Positions 35,001-43,189 of a stretch of 64,000 bases of DNA are shown in pieces. Position 1 is the first letter of the stretch. Every line of letters starts with the position of its first letter. A program made the translations under genes and the position numbers. The notes below the pieces were generated by a model. That model searched no databases. It saw nothing but the letters and a program-made list of their open reading frames with translations, and was not told the DNA's origin. Origin of the DNA: Pseudomonadales bacterium (lineage in GTDB: Bacteria > Pseudomonadota > Gammaproteobacteria > Pseudomonadales > Pseudohongiellaceae); assembly GCA_024234395.1 (NCBI GenBank), contig JACKOH010000002.1, forward strand, positions 992,001-1,056,000, read 5' to 3'.

Positions 35001-35259
35001 ATTGCTGACCTCACTGACCACCATTGCCGGCCTGGGACCGTTGATGTTCGAAACCTTCAGCCTGGCCCTCTACATGGTTCCGATTGCCATCACCCTGTGC
35101 TTCGGTCTGGCGTTCTCAACGCTGCTGGTCCTGTTGGTTATTCCGGCGCTGATCGTGATGATTGAGGATTCTCATCAGACTTTGCGGAGTAAGGTTCAGG
35201 AAAGGTTGACCCGATTGACTGGCGTTACGTCATCCGGTCGGGCCAACGCCGGGCCTTGA
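32098..35259 (+). CDS. RND family efflux transporter permease subunit
   Basis: 1053 residues, the normal RND length, with 12 membrane helices and two large periplasmic loops. The proton-relay aspartates of helix 4 are kept (GIVVDDAIVVSED), and the second half shows GIVVNDSIILVSFFRRG. The opening LDPSVEFPVVTIRATWPGAS is the conserved first periplasmic stretch. The start is ATG 32098 after AAGGGAA. It would pump lipophilic compounds from the periplasm with a tripartite complex. The adaptor follows 69 bp later, in the reverse of the usual order, and no outer-membrane channel gene is next to them. Confidence 0.92.
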   Translation: MAGSQTLIDLFVRHRVAPNLVMIMMILSGVWAANQINLQLDPSVEFPVVTIRATWPGASAEDVEQLIVAPIEQQLANTVDLSSMRSTSSTGAAQIRLEFVFDTDMTRALDTVKDRVAQVRNFPPDMEPIVVSRAIDYEFIATMAVSADGSLAELVPLVKSMERDLYSRGIERIDFDGLPEEEIAIQVGSATLVELQTSLDRIAGEVRSRSLDAPAGTVGRGQGEMQLRALDQRRAVPEFDNLEVALQPDGRLVRLGDIAEIDRRAKAGQAKLTRNGKTTIEMDLYRLTSSDALMAARILDQWQQDIQTDLPAGVEVNVYQESWTLLRDQLQVIWENGLSGLVLVVVTLLLFLNGRVGWWVMVGIPVSFLFATLIYYGVFAGSINVLALITFIMALGIVVDDAIVVSEDAVTLYQQGLSPTDAAAGGAKRMLVPVLTSSLTTMAAFVPLLITGGEMGAIIMTLPMVLLCVILASLVECFFVLPGHLKHSLEKMSRQNPDSFRSRFDRKFFQFRDRYYRPLLDRALAAPGTTLCLAIGCVIIALSLLISGRVGLNMVTGVSPEMLEANVRFSAQASVENRDRFMAFLEQTMNATDKELGGVNVTGFITKFNSAQLNQERQTGNQFASLRLEYAWEETRLASPQEFVNRWREKVSRPPYVEELYLEVTGGANNGRPDISLVLRGRDVPTLKQASEELQAALGSYPGVSNVYDNLPYGKDQVVYSLNPVGKSLGISTESLGRQLRAAYNGQRVQVFNQNDTEVEVSVTLPDVERDHMVSLKQLPIITPDGDMVALGMIADLRNRSGIDVINHSDGFMSVVVSATVDPRQNNADQIVTHISNNALAEIRDRYNLTSALDGVTLQNQQILDTMKLGALLTVIFIYLILVWSFASYTWPLAVMTAIPLGLTGAVIGHLVMGYDLGAMSLLAFFSLTGIVVNDSIILVSFFRRGLDEGLSVNDAIHQASLSRFRAVLLTSLTTIAGLGPLMFETFSLALYMVPIAITLCFGLAFSTLLVLLVIPALIVMIEDSHQTLRSKVQERLTRLTGVTSSGRANAGP

Positions 35260-35328
35260 CCGGGCGGCAATCATAATAGAAATAATTGTTGATAAATTAT
35301 GAAACTACTGGCGCAGAAAAGGTGAAAC

Positions 35329-36624
35329 ATGAAGTGGCAGAACGGGTTGCGTAAATCGTTCGACTTTGCGGTCAGGAAACTTTCCTGGCTGCTGGCATTG
35401 CTGGCGGCCGCGCTGATTGCTGTGGTGATTATTGCCACCGGTCCCAGTGCCGCGCCGGCCGAAAAAGTGGAAACTGCCTGGCCGGTTTCCGTGGTAACCG
35501 CCCGGCCGGACAGTCTGGCACCGGTGCTGCTGGCCTTTGGCCGGCTGGAATCCCGCCAGGTGGCGAACCTGAATACCAGCATCAGCGCCCCGGTGAAAGA
35601 AGTGCATCGTCACGAAGGGGAATGGGTGGAGGCCGGGGAACTGCTGATCGAGCTGGATGCCGCCGAGCCGCAGCTGGCCTACGATATTGCCCTGGCCAGT
35701 TACCAGCGCAATGTGGCGCAACTGGAATCGGTGAAAACCGAGCAGCAGCTGGCTAACAGTCTGGTGGCCGAGTATCGCCAACTGAAGGATATCGCCGAGA
35801 CCCGGCTGCAGCGGATCCGTGATCTTCATGCCCAGGGCATGGTTGCCGACTCCGAACTGGATGGTGCCCGTCAGGAAGCCAGTGAAAAAGCGATTCAGGT
35901 CGAGGAACATCTGGCCCGGGTTGCAGATTATCCGAATCGGGTGGCTCAGCAGCAGGCCAGCGTCGATGAAGCGGCCGCCTACCTGGAAAAGGCCCGCATC
36001 GACTTGCAGCAGACCCGCATCGAGGCGCCGTTTTCCGGCCGCGTTATCAGTACCGCGGTAACCCGGGGTGACCGGGTGATTGCCGGGTCCAGCCTGGTGC
36101 AGATCGCTGACTATTCGAACCTGGAAATCCGTACTTCCATTCCGGCCGGCTCGGCGACGGTATTGCGTGATATTGTCACTAACGGCGGCACCGTCACCGC
36201 CACTGCACAGCTGGACAACAGGAAGTTGAGTTTCCCCCTGGTCAGACTGGCGGCCGACGTTAAACCCGGGCAGAGCGGCATCGATGCTTTTTTCGCCAGT
36301 GATGCTAACGACTCACTGGATATCGGCAGGACCGTTCAACTGGCGATAACCCTGCCGGAGATCGACCGGGTCATTCCCATGCCGGTTCATGCGCTTTATC
36401 CGGATCAGACTCTGTACCGCGTGGTGGAAGACCGGTTGCGGGCGGTCCATTACCAGGAAATGGGCGATTACCTCGATATTGACGGGAACTTTAATGTCCT
36501 GGTGCGATCTCAGGAAGTGAGTTCCGGTGATCTGCTGATGGTGTCCCAGCTGCCGCGGGCCATCACCGGACTGCTGGTAGAGCCAATCGAAGCCAGCGAT
36601 ACTGAAACCCTGCGGCTGAATTGA
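35329..36624 (+). CDS. RND efflux periplasmic adaptor subunit (HlyD/MFP family)
   Basis: 431 residues with an N-terminal membrane anchor (about 20-40), a biotinyl-lipoyl half (ISAPVKEVHRHEGEWVEAGE), a long helical hairpin rich in Gln and Glu (about 110-210), the second lipoyl half (IEAPFSGRVISTAVTRGDRV) and a beta-barrel domain. It bridges the RND pump to an outer-membrane channel. It forms an operon with the pump upstream. A hairpin followed by a T-run about 65 bp after the stop is a probable terminator. Confidence 0.9.
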   Translation: MKWQNGLRKSFDFAVRKLSWLLALLAAALIAVVIIATGPSAAPAEKVETAWPVSVVTARPDSLAPVLLAFGRLESRQVANLNTSISAPVKEVHRHEGEWVEAGELLIELDAAEPQLAYDIALASYQRNVAQLESVKTEQQLANSLVAEYRQLKDIAETRLQRIRDLHAQGMVADSELDGARQEASEKAIQVEEHLARVADYPNRVAQQQASVDEAAAYLEKARIDLQQTRIEAPFSGRVISTAVTRGDRVIAGSSLVQIADYSNLEIRTSIPAGSATVLRDIVTNGGTVTATAQLDNRKLSFPLVRLAADVKPGQSGIDAFFASDANDSLDIGRTVQLAITLPEIDRVIPMPVHALYPDQTLYRVVEDRLRAVHYQEMGDYLDIDGNFNVLVRSQEVSSGDLLMVSQLPRAITGLLVEPIEASDTETLRLN

Positions 36625-36688
36625 TGGTCGCGGGCTCACGAATCTGAGCCAGCATCTGACTGTCGGCCGGAACACAGAATTGCGCGTT

Positions 36689-36730
36689 GGCCGGGTAAGT
36701 CGGCATCCCCGTCGGCCCCCGGCTTTTTTT
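36689..36730 (+). terminator. Probable intrinsic terminator of the RND operon
   Basis: GGCCGGG (36689-36695) pairs with CCCCCGGC (36716-36723) and is followed by seven T (36724-36730). The loop of about 20 nt is long but contains further GC pairs. Confidence 0.5.
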
Positions 36731-36737
36731 ATCCCAG

Positions 36738-36789
36738 AATTGGGGTCAGCGTGAATATACAGTGCTGTATTTTTACTCTGACCCCAATT
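36738..36789. repeat. Hairpin of the GGGGTCAG...TACAG family
   Basis: AATTGGGGTCAG...ATACAG pairs with its reverse complement CTGTATTTTTACTCTGACCCCAATT across a 2-nt loop, with a few mismatches in the AT-rich middle. The same arm is found at 12265-12377. It is the type of short palindrome that RAYT enzymes spread. Confidence 0.65.
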
Positions 36790-36819
36790 ATTCAGGCCAA
36801 TACCGGCTTGGCCGCCAGG

Positions 36820-36992
36820 CTAGGGGTCTGTCGGTGAATCCAGCGTCACGCGTCGTGACTTGAAACGCCACCCGTTCGGAGTCTTAACAAGAGAATCCGC
36901 ATAGGCCCCGGTCAGCGAGATTGACTGCGGGCGCGTGCCGACGTTCCAGAGGATCAGATAGGCCGTTCCCGTTGCGCCGTTGGCGTTGGGGG
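36820..36992 (-). pseudogene. NTF2-like (SnoaL-type) protein, C-terminal remnant
   Basis: On the minus strand an open frame ending in TAG at 36820-36822 encodes about 55 residues with the typical final strand pattern of SnoaL/NTF2-fold proteins (GAYADSLVKTPNGWRFKSRR). There is no start codon, and the frame is cut at its 5' side by the CTAGTGTCCTGT repeat at 36993-37008. The N-terminal half of the domain is missing, so this is a gene broken by a mobile repeat or a deletion at it. Confidence 0.6.
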
Positions 36993-37008
36993 GTTAACAG
37001 GACACTAG
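36993..37008. repeat. Single copy of the CTAGTGTCCTGT repeat
   Basis: On the minus strand CTAGTGTCCTGTTAAC, the same start as both arms of 6397-6457 and the copy at 49598. It marks the break point of the NTF2-like remnant. Confidence 0.55.
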
Positions 37009-37108
37009 TTATCTTGGGAATCTGGACATTAACCCAATTCAAAGATACCTTCACTAACGTCCTCTACCCACGATCGGCTGTCCCTGGCGATCTCAAGGCA
37101 ACCATCAC

Positions 37109-37480
37109 ATGTCAGGTTTAAACGACCCTCGGGTTCTGTTCGCTGCGGAGAGAACGCTGTTCGCCTGGAACAGGACTGGCGTTTCCCTAATGGCGTTTGG
37201 CTTCGTCATAGAACGCTTCGGATTGTTTCTCCAGATCAGCGGCGAACAGGAAATAAAGGTTTTTCAACGGCATATCTCTTTCATCATCGGCGAATCCTTT
37301 GTGCTTTTAGCGGTGTTCATGGCCTTTTTCTCAATCTGGCAGTACAGCCGGGTAATTGAATCCCTGCGTTCCGACGAGGTTCCTGATGGCTATAGACCTT
37401 ACGCGGGTGTTGTGATCAACGGAATAGTAGGCATGCTGGGTTTGGCTTTGAGCCTGTATCTCGCAAGAGGATTTATTTAG
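37109..37480 (+). CDS. DUF202 (YidH-like) membrane protein
   Basis: 123 residues with the DUF202 start motif (AAERTLFAWNRTGVSLMAFGF) and three membrane helices (about 28-42, 60-80 and 100-120). The family is widespread and its function is not known; members are inner-membrane proteins. It starts at ATG 37109 without a strong ribosome-binding site. It is flanked by repeat debris upstream and the convergent NTF2-fold gene downstream. Confidence 0.85.
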   Translation: MSGLNDPRVLFAAERTLFAWNRTGVSLMAFGFVIERFGLFLQISGEQEIKVFQRHISFIIGESFVLLAVFMAFFSIWQYSRVIESLRSDEVPDGYRPYAGVVINGIVGMLGLALSLYLARGFI

Positions 37481-37522
37481 CTGACAGGCTATTAAGTTGG
37501 CCCGGGGTGTTTCCTCATCTAT

Positions 37523-37987
37523 TCAGGCCTGTTCCATGGCTATGGTGTAGTCATACCAGTCGACTATTTTCCCATCGCGGATAAAGAACACGCCGACACC
37601 GTGCCAGGTCCTGATGGCAAAATTGGAAAAATGATCGATGCGTTCATTGATCACCATCGGCCCGCGGGCAAAGGTGTCCAGAACCTCGAAGCGGTCCACG
37701 TTGTTGAGAATCGATCCGATGCGCGTGGCGACAGCGTCGCGGCCGTCTGCCAGCTCGGTCGTCTCGGTCATCCGGTAGGCGCCATCGTCGGCAAAAAACG
37801 CCATAACCCGCTCCAGGTCATGGCTGGGCCAGGCGGCACAGAAGTCCTTCACGAGCTGTACGTTGGCCTGTTCCAGGTCGCTCATTGCCGCTGCTTCGGT
37901 CTGGCGGGGCAGTCCCGCCAGGGCCAGTACGCCGGCCCCGGTGGCCAGGAAGCCACGTCGATTTATTTCTGCATGCTTGGTTGTCAT
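37523..37987 (-). CDS. Tat-exported NTF2-fold protein, limonene-epoxide-hydrolase-like
   Basis: 154 residues from ATG 37987 (GGGGAG upstream). A twin-arginine signal NRRGFLATG is followed by a hydrophobic run to about residue 33. The mature domain has the pattern of limonene-1,2-epoxide hydrolases and the related NTF2-fold proteins: LERVMAFFADDGAYRM, GRDAVATRI, and FFIRDGKIVDWYDY near the end, which may include the Asp-Arg-Asp catalytic set. It could open epoxides in the periplasm, but substrate evidence is absent. Confidence 0.75.
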   Translation of the reverse strand: MTTKHAEINRRGFLATGAGVLALAGLPRQTEAAAMSDLEQANVQLVKDFCAAWPSHDLERVMAFFADDGAYRMTETTELADGRDAVATRIGSILNNVDRFEVLDTFARGPMVINERIDHFSNFAIRTWHGVGVFFIRDGKIVDWYDYTIAMEQA

Positions 37988-38164
37988 GGTGTTTCTCCCC
38001 ATCGATTATTTCTGGCTTAACAGAGGTGGTTATTGCTGACCTTGTCGAATCATAACCAGTTTATTACCCGATCGCCGGGATCCCTGAATTCGTGGCCAGT
38101 CTGAATTGTCATTGTTACAGAATTCGGTCCCGATCTTGAAACTCCTGACAGCGGTAAGGCGGCA

Positions 38165-39049
38165 TCACTCGGAAACAGGTGCCGGAGAACCGGCGATAAA
38201 TGCCTGCGCCTCAGACAACCAGCTCAGATCAATGGTACCGGTACTGAGATTGACGAGATCATGATTGGCCCCGGTGACAATTATCAACGCAAACGGTTTC
38301 TCTTGTTGCTGCCAGAACTCGACGTGTTCACGGTCCAGCACCATTGGGTTTGAGTCATCCAGTTCGGCAAGGATAAAGAGTCCCGGAACGTTGATGCTCG
38401 CAAGATCGGTATCCGGGTCATAGCTGCGGGGCATCGTTACCGTACGGGTCGCACGAACAGCCTGATCGATGGACATCCCCTGGTCAGTGAGGCGATCGAA
38501 GGTGTCCGACTCTGCCACTGAGCTGGCCCCACCGTTAATCGCAACGAAGAAGTCGACCTGATTCTCACTGGCCGCAGCGATCGCCAGCCAACCGCCGAAG
38601 CTGGAACCTATCAAACCAACCCGGGAGAATCCGCCGGCTCGCAGGTGCTGGATTACCGGTTCCAGGTCTATGGCCAGGCGCGGCACCAGCCAGCGGCTGT
38701 TGCGCGTTCCGGGTCGTGTGAACGTGCCGGTGGATTTGCCACAGCCACGACGGTCCACCAGTACCACGGCAGTTTCCGGGTTAAGAAAAAGCGGCACCGC
38801 CGAGGCGGTGTCCGCGCGTTCACAGACACCGGAACCGCCTGCGATAACGACTGCCAGCCCGGGACTGGTACCCGACACTTTATGGATTTCTCCAGCCAGG
38901 ATATCGGCGTCATGGTTGACGGTGAATTGCTCGACGGCGACGCCCGATTCAGCGCCATAGACGGTCGCTACCGACACCAGGGATACCAGGGACATCAGGA
39001 TAGCGGCGACGCGTGTCAGTACGAAAGTAAAGGATCTGGGAGTGAGCAT
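38165..39049 (-). CDS. Exported alpha/beta hydrolase
   Basis: 294 residues with an N-terminal signal peptide (about 1-31). The nucleophile elbow is IGSSFGGWLA, an oxyanion-like AGGSGV precedes it, and the late GANHDLVN gives the likely catalytic His; an Asp is found in LAELDDSN. The fold resembles acyl-esterase/dienelactone-type hydrolases. The substrate is unknown. It is downstream of the NosR-like gene on the same strand, but 36 bp of repeat-bearing DNA lies between them. Confidence 0.8.
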   Translation of the reverse strand: MLTPRSFTFVLTRVAAILMSLVSLVSVATVYGAESGVAVEQFTVNHDADILAGEIHKVSGTSPGLAVVIAGGSGVCERADTASAVPLFLNPETAVVLVDRRGCGKSTGTFTRPGTRNSRWLVPRLAIDLEPVIQHLRAGGFSRVGLIGSSFGGWLAIAAASENQVDFFVAINGGASSVAESDTFDRLTDQGMSIDQAVRATRTVTMPRSYDPDTDLASINVPGLFILAELDDSNPMVLDREHVEFWQQQEKPFALIIVTGANHDLVNLSTGTIDLSWLSEAQAFIAGSPAPVSE

Positions 39050-39070
39050 GGTGTCGATTCAGTATGCTGG

Positions 39071-39090
39071 AAAATAAATCTGTCCCTATT
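39071..39090. repeat. Half copy of the GGGACAGAT palindrome, overlapping a stop codon
   Basis: AAAATAAATCTGTCCCTATT matches one arm of the 15777-15825 palindrome apart from two bases. The TAG stop of the NosR-like gene lies inside it, so the repeat may have supplied the present end of that gene. Confidence 0.5.
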
Positions 39091-41095
39091 TGCTGGAGGC
39101 GATGATGCGGGTCATGTCGTGGCCGCAGGCGCCGGCCTGGTCGATCAGTTTGATTTCACAGATATCGCAGCGCACGCACTCCTTGAAATCGATTTTCTCG
39201 CGGCGGATGGCCCCGGTGGGGCAGCTGCGCTCGCAGACGATACAGACGGTGCACTGGGGGACACGTCGGATACGCAGCGGGCTTACCAGGGAGACTACGC
39301 CGAGCAGGGCTCCCAGCGGACAGAGATAACGGCAGTAAAAGCGTGGCACGATAAAGCAGGCGGCCAGGGTCGCAAACAGTATTACCCACAGCACCAGCGC
39401 CCCCTTCAGAAAAAAGAATGTGCCGAAGGGTTCGAAATACTGAAAAATGGCAACGTTGCTGGCGGCCAGGGTGGTGCCGATGATCAGGGCCAGAATCAGG
39501 TACTTCAGGTACAGGGCTTTGTCATGTATTGATTGTGATACCTGGTGCCGCCAGTGTTTGGGGGTGAACCTGGTAATAAATTCCTGGACGGCGCCGAAGG
39601 GACAAAGTGCCGAGCAGAATACCCTGCCCCAGATGAGAGTGGTAACCGCGGTGAAGATTACAAACAATAACAGTGGCAGGTTACTCAGCAGAAAATCAGG
39701 CCCCTGGTTGATGGTGTTGATGACCTGGGAGATGGACAGGAAGCCACCGTCTATGTATCCCAGGTAGGCCACGGTGACCGCCAGGGCCGCCCAGCGCCAG
39801 CGGGCCTGCTTGCGCAGGAAGGCGGCCGTGGCCAGGCTCAGCACCAGGGCGAGGGCTACTACTTTGCCCCAGGGAGTCACTCCCCAGGGCGGCTGCTTCA
39901 GGAAGCGTCGCAACCAGCTGTTTTCGGCGCGCAGAATAGCCGCGATTTCCTCTTCGCTGAGCACATCCTCGCCCTGCGCCAGACGCAGGCCGAGTCCGAC
40001 CGGCTGAAACTCGACGGTGCGCCTGTCGCTGGTGCCCAGGTGTCGATAACCGAGCGTAATGGGACTGGTTATGTCCACGCTGTCCGGGAGGATGATTGCG
40101 CCGGCAAAGTCCCCATGCCCTTCGATCATCCCGGCGTCCGCATTGCCCACCGGTACGTAACTTTCGGGAGTCAACCTTCGAAACCAGCTGAGAAACCTGT
40201 CGTTGTCCTGGAAAAACTGAAGCTGCTCGGGGCGGAACTCCGCGGCGGCGCTGCCACCGACGGCCACCAGCACCATTTCATCGCCGGCCAGATAGGCACT
40301 GGCGGCACGTTCTGCCAGGGCGTAGGCGGCGTCACCGATCCAGAATGCGCCAAGCCCGGGATGGCCCAGATAAGTGAAGGAAAAGACCAGGTTGCGCCTG
40401 TCCGGTAGCGGGACTTCCAGTTGACGCACTATTCCGTTATCGAGCATCTGCTCCCAACTGTACTGGCTCAGCGCGTCGCTGATGCGTGCCTCCCTCGCTT
40501 CCTGCACAGGATCGGTCGGGTCGTATCCCAGGTAGGTTTCGGCAATGCGGCGGGCGGCATTCCGCGCACCGCGGGCAATGGCAAAGACGCTGACCGTGGA
40601 CCCGGAGAGTCCATCGATGTCCCGGGAAATCTGGAAGTCGTCGCGTATCGGCTTCCCCCGGAACTGGCTCAGCAGACCGTAGTCAGCCAGGAAATCTCCC
40701 TTGGTACGTCGGTAGGTTTCGTTGTAATCGAGAATTTTCAGGCCGGTCAGGCGGTATTCGGGATCAACCCCGATCAGGGTGTCGATAGGAGCACTGTAAC
40801 CACCCTCCACCGGCGGAACATCGGCGCTCAGGAAGACATAACCGGCCAGGGTCCGCTCCAGGGTCTCGGGATTGGTGTGGTAGCCCGGCCAGGCGGGAGG
40901 ATCACCCTGCTTCTCCTCGAATTCGTCGGCCGACGGAAGTACTTCATAGAGCCACTCGCTCTGAACGTCGGTGGAAAAGGGGGTAGGGGGTACTACAGCC
41001 TCGCCGGGCTGCGCCGAGACTGGTGATACGAACCCGCAAAGGAAGACCACCAGACTGGGAATAAGAAGCACAGAAGCGGATTGCCGCGTCATCAT
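39086..41095 (-). CDS. NosR-like membrane flavo-iron-sulfur protein
   Basis: 669 residues. After a signal peptide comes a periplasmic FMN-binding domain (DGLSGSTVSVFAIARGARNA contains the S/T-G-S/T flavin-attachment type motif). Then follow membrane helices with two CxxxCP motifs (CSALCPFG and CRYLCPLG), and a C-terminal ferredoxin-like segment (CTVCIVCERSCP and CVRCDIC) that can bind two 4Fe-4S clusters. This is the architecture of NosR, which moves electrons from the quinone pool to nitrous-oxide reductase. No nosZ or nos genes are near, so an alternative electron acceptor is likely. The stop lies inside a repeat. Confidence 0.85.
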   Translation of the reverse strand: MMTRQSASVLLIPSLVVFLCGFVSPVSAQPGEAVVPPTPFSTDVQSEWLYEVLPSADEFEEKQGDPPAWPGYHTNPETLERTLAGYVFLSADVPPVEGGYSAPIDTLIGVDPEYRLTGLKILDYNETYRRTKGDFLADYGLLSQFRGKPIRDDFQISRDIDGLSGSTVSVFAIARGARNAARRIAETYLGYDPTDPVQEAREARISDALSQYSWEQMLDNGIVRQLEVPLPDRRNLVFSFTYLGHPGLGAFWIGDAAYALAERAASAYLAGDEMVLVAVGGSAAAEFRPEQLQFFQDNDRFLSWFRRLTPESYVPVGNADAGMIEGHGDFAGAIILPDSVDITSPITLGYRHLGTSDRRTVEFQPVGLGLRLAQGEDVLSEEEIAAILRAENSWLRRFLKQPPWGVTPWGKVVALALVLSLATAAFLRKQARWRWAALAVTVAYLGYIDGGFLSISQVINTINQGPDFLLSNLPLLLFVIFTAVTTLIWGRVFCSALCPFGAVQEFITRFTPKHWRHQVSQSIHDKALYLKYLILALIIGTTLAASNVAIFQYFEPFGTFFFLKGALVLWVILFATLAACFIVPRFYCRYLCPLGALLGVVSLVSPLRIRRVPQCTVCIVCERSCPTGAIRREKIDFKECVRCDICEIKLIDQAGACGHDMTRIIASSK

Positions 41096-41660
41096 TCCGG
41101 ATTCCAGGTTTCAGGTTTTCCAGCGGTCAGCACCATGCAGCAGGATTGATACTGGCCCGGCAAACCACTGGACGGAAAGATACCGGGCAGTTCCACTGTC
41201 GTGCAGGCAGTCTGCATCGTGTGCGCCACAGGCTATCGCAGGCGCTGGAATATCGCGGGAAGTCGTCACGGCATGTCCAATGCCTGTCAAATTAAAAGCT
41301 TATGCCGTTCAAGTCAATGCGGCCCGATAATTAACCGGGTTGGACAGTTGGTCAGACCACAAACGGACTGGTCGTTCCATTCCTTATCCACTATTAATTG
41401 CCAGTGAGTGCTATTCTTTGCCTCATAATGGGGCAGGACAGTGGCGGAATGACAGTGGACAGAATGGTAGAAATCGGTCTTATCCGGTGAGATACTGGCC
41501 CCAACGAATCATTATCGCGCAGCCTGTTCCGATCCACTGTACGGGTATACATGGGTTGGCTGACGCATACTCACGGGAGATCTGATCACTTAGGATTATT
41601 GTCAACGGGGCCCGGTAATCGGGCCTGTCAAAAAAAACCTGAACTTTGGGAATAACAACA
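41096..41660. other. Intergenic region, no feature found
   Basis: 565 bp between the divergent NosR-like gene and a small membrane-protein gene. No credible open frame, RNA or strong repeat is seen on either strand. Confidence 0.4.
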
Positions 41661-41843
41661 ATGAAATACAAAGACTCTGTGTTTTTACTCGTAACCTTCC
41701 TCGCCTTTGCTCTCGTAGTGCTTTCTCCGTTTGTTATCGATTCCGTGCTGGCGCCTGAAACTCCCCTGGCCAATGTGTTGAGCACCTGGCTGGCATACGG
41801 AGAGAATTTTGTCGCATCCATGGTCTATGGCGGCGCTTATTGA
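41661..41843 (+). CDS. Small single-helix membrane peptide, uncertain
   Basis: 60 residues from ATG 41661 with a weak GGGAAT upstream. It starts MKYKDSVFLLVTF and has one strong hydrophobic stretch (about residues 7-27), followed by a polar tail with WLAYGENFVASMVYGGAY. Compositional bias and the clean hydrophobic block make it a fair candidate for a real small protein. No family is recognised, and its neighbour 103 bp downstream is the sulfotransferase gene. Confidence 0.4.
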   Translation: MKYKDSVFLLVTFLAFALVVLSPFVIDSVLAPETPLANVLSTWLAYGENFVASMVYGGAY

Positions 41844-41945
41844 AACGGAGTGAATTCGACCCACCAGACTGCAAAGCGCAATTAAATCCCAGTCTATAAC
41901 AGGCCTGGTCGACAATCCGGACGACAGGCCAGAGAGGAAGAAGCG

Positions 41946-42875
41946 ATGACTACCCTGATTCGTGGACCACTGAGAGAAGCAAGATCGAAGTACTTCGACA
42001 GTCGCGGTTGGGACGATTTCCAGGCGCGATCCGACGATGTCGTGATCGCAACCTATCCCAAATGCGGAACTACCTGGACACAGCGCATTGTCGGAATGCT
42101 GATTTTCCAGAGCGATGAGCCCTTTCCGGTGCAGGACAGTTCCCCCTGGCCGGATTTTCGCTTACCTCCACCCGGAGCGATGCATGCCCTGGCGGAAAGC
42201 CAGACCCATCGCCGATTTCTGAAATCGCACCTGCCTTTCGACGCGCTGCCGGTCTACGAAGGCGTGAAATATATCCATGTCGCGCGGGATGGCCGCGACG
42301 CCGCCATGTCATTCCATAATCACAAGTTGAACTATACCGACCAGGTGATTGCCAGGGCTGCCGAAGTGCTGGCGGACGATCCGAAATTCGACACCGGGAT
42401 CTCCAGGGCGGATCCCGATCCGGCTGCACATTTCCACGCCTGGCTGCAGGGGGAGGAGGATCACATCGGCGATCCCGCCTGTGGCTTCTGGCACATCGAG
42501 AGAAGTTTCTGGGATGCCCGTGACGAGCCCAACGTGCTGTTGGTGCATTACGGAGACATGAAGGCTGACCTGGAAGGTGAAATGCGCCGGATTGCGGAAT
42601 TTCTCGACATCGATATTCCGGAAGAACTGTGGCCCAGACTTACCGAGGCCGCGCGCTTCGAGTCAATGAAGGGCAAGGCCGAGGAGTTGATGCCCACCGC
42701 CGGCGAGATCTGGCAGGGTGGCGGTAATACCTTCCTCAACAAAGGCTTCAATGGGCGCTGGCGCGGGGTTTTTCACGAACAGGACCTGGACCTGTACGAT
42801 GCAAAGGTCAAGAATGAGTTTGCGCCGGACCTGGCCCGCTGGATCGAGTACGGAAGGCTGGGAATGGCGGGTTAG
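41946..42875 (+). CDS. Sulfotransferase domain protein
   Basis: 309 residues. The 5'-phosphosulfate loop is YPKCGTTWTQRIV (from about residue 38), the 3'-phosphate site is VARDGRDAAMSFHNH, and the C-terminal KGFNGRWRGVF matches the final PAPS-binding RKGxxGDW motif. It transfers sulfate from PAPS to a hydroxyl or amine on an unknown substrate, in the cytoplasm. The full domain is present. The start is ATG with GGAAGAAGCG upstream. It looks monocistronic. Confidence 0.92.
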   Translation: MTTLIRGPLREARSKYFDSRGWDDFQARSDDVVIATYPKCGTTWTQRIVGMLIFQSDEPFPVQDSSPWPDFRLPPPGAMHALAESQTHRRFLKSHLPFDALPVYEGVKYIHVARDGRDAAMSFHNHKLNYTDQVIARAAEVLADDPKFDTGISRADPDPAAHFHAWLQGEEDHIGDPACGFWHIERSFWDARDEPNVLLVHYGDMKADLEGEMRRIAEFLDIDIPEELWPRLTEAARFESMKGKAEELMPTAGEIWQGGGNTFLNKGFNGRWRGVFHEQDLDLYDAKVKNEFAPDLARWIEYGRLGMAG

Positions 42876-43189
42876 CCGGTTCGCGTCAAGGGCAGCTGGA
42901 TCGGAATTGCGGCTGTCACGAGTCTCGTGTCATCGATGAGTCAGGTGTCAGGAATGGATATCGAATGCAGGTTGACTATCCCTGACTGTCCACTTAAAGA
43001 TCACCGCGGCGACAGTTCACAGTCGCCAGGCAGTCCGATCGGCGGCTCTCAGATCAAGAACCGGCCATCCGGCACCATAAAGCGGTAATTAACCGTCATG
43101 AGTGGTCACAGGTACTCTGAATGTGACACACTCTGGCTGACATTTCCTGAATGAGTAGCAGGAGTTTGCTGATTTATCGGAGTCGGATT
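42876..43189. other. Intergenic region, no feature found
   Basis: 314 bp with no credible gene. The end holds the ribosome-binding site CGGAGTCGG of the next gene and the upstream part contains no obvious repeat. Confidence 0.4.

Noticed and set aside
36921..37121. 66-residue plus-strand frame
   Set aside because: It crosses the NTF2-like remnant on the opposite strand and the repeat; the minus-strand reading is clearly the coding one.
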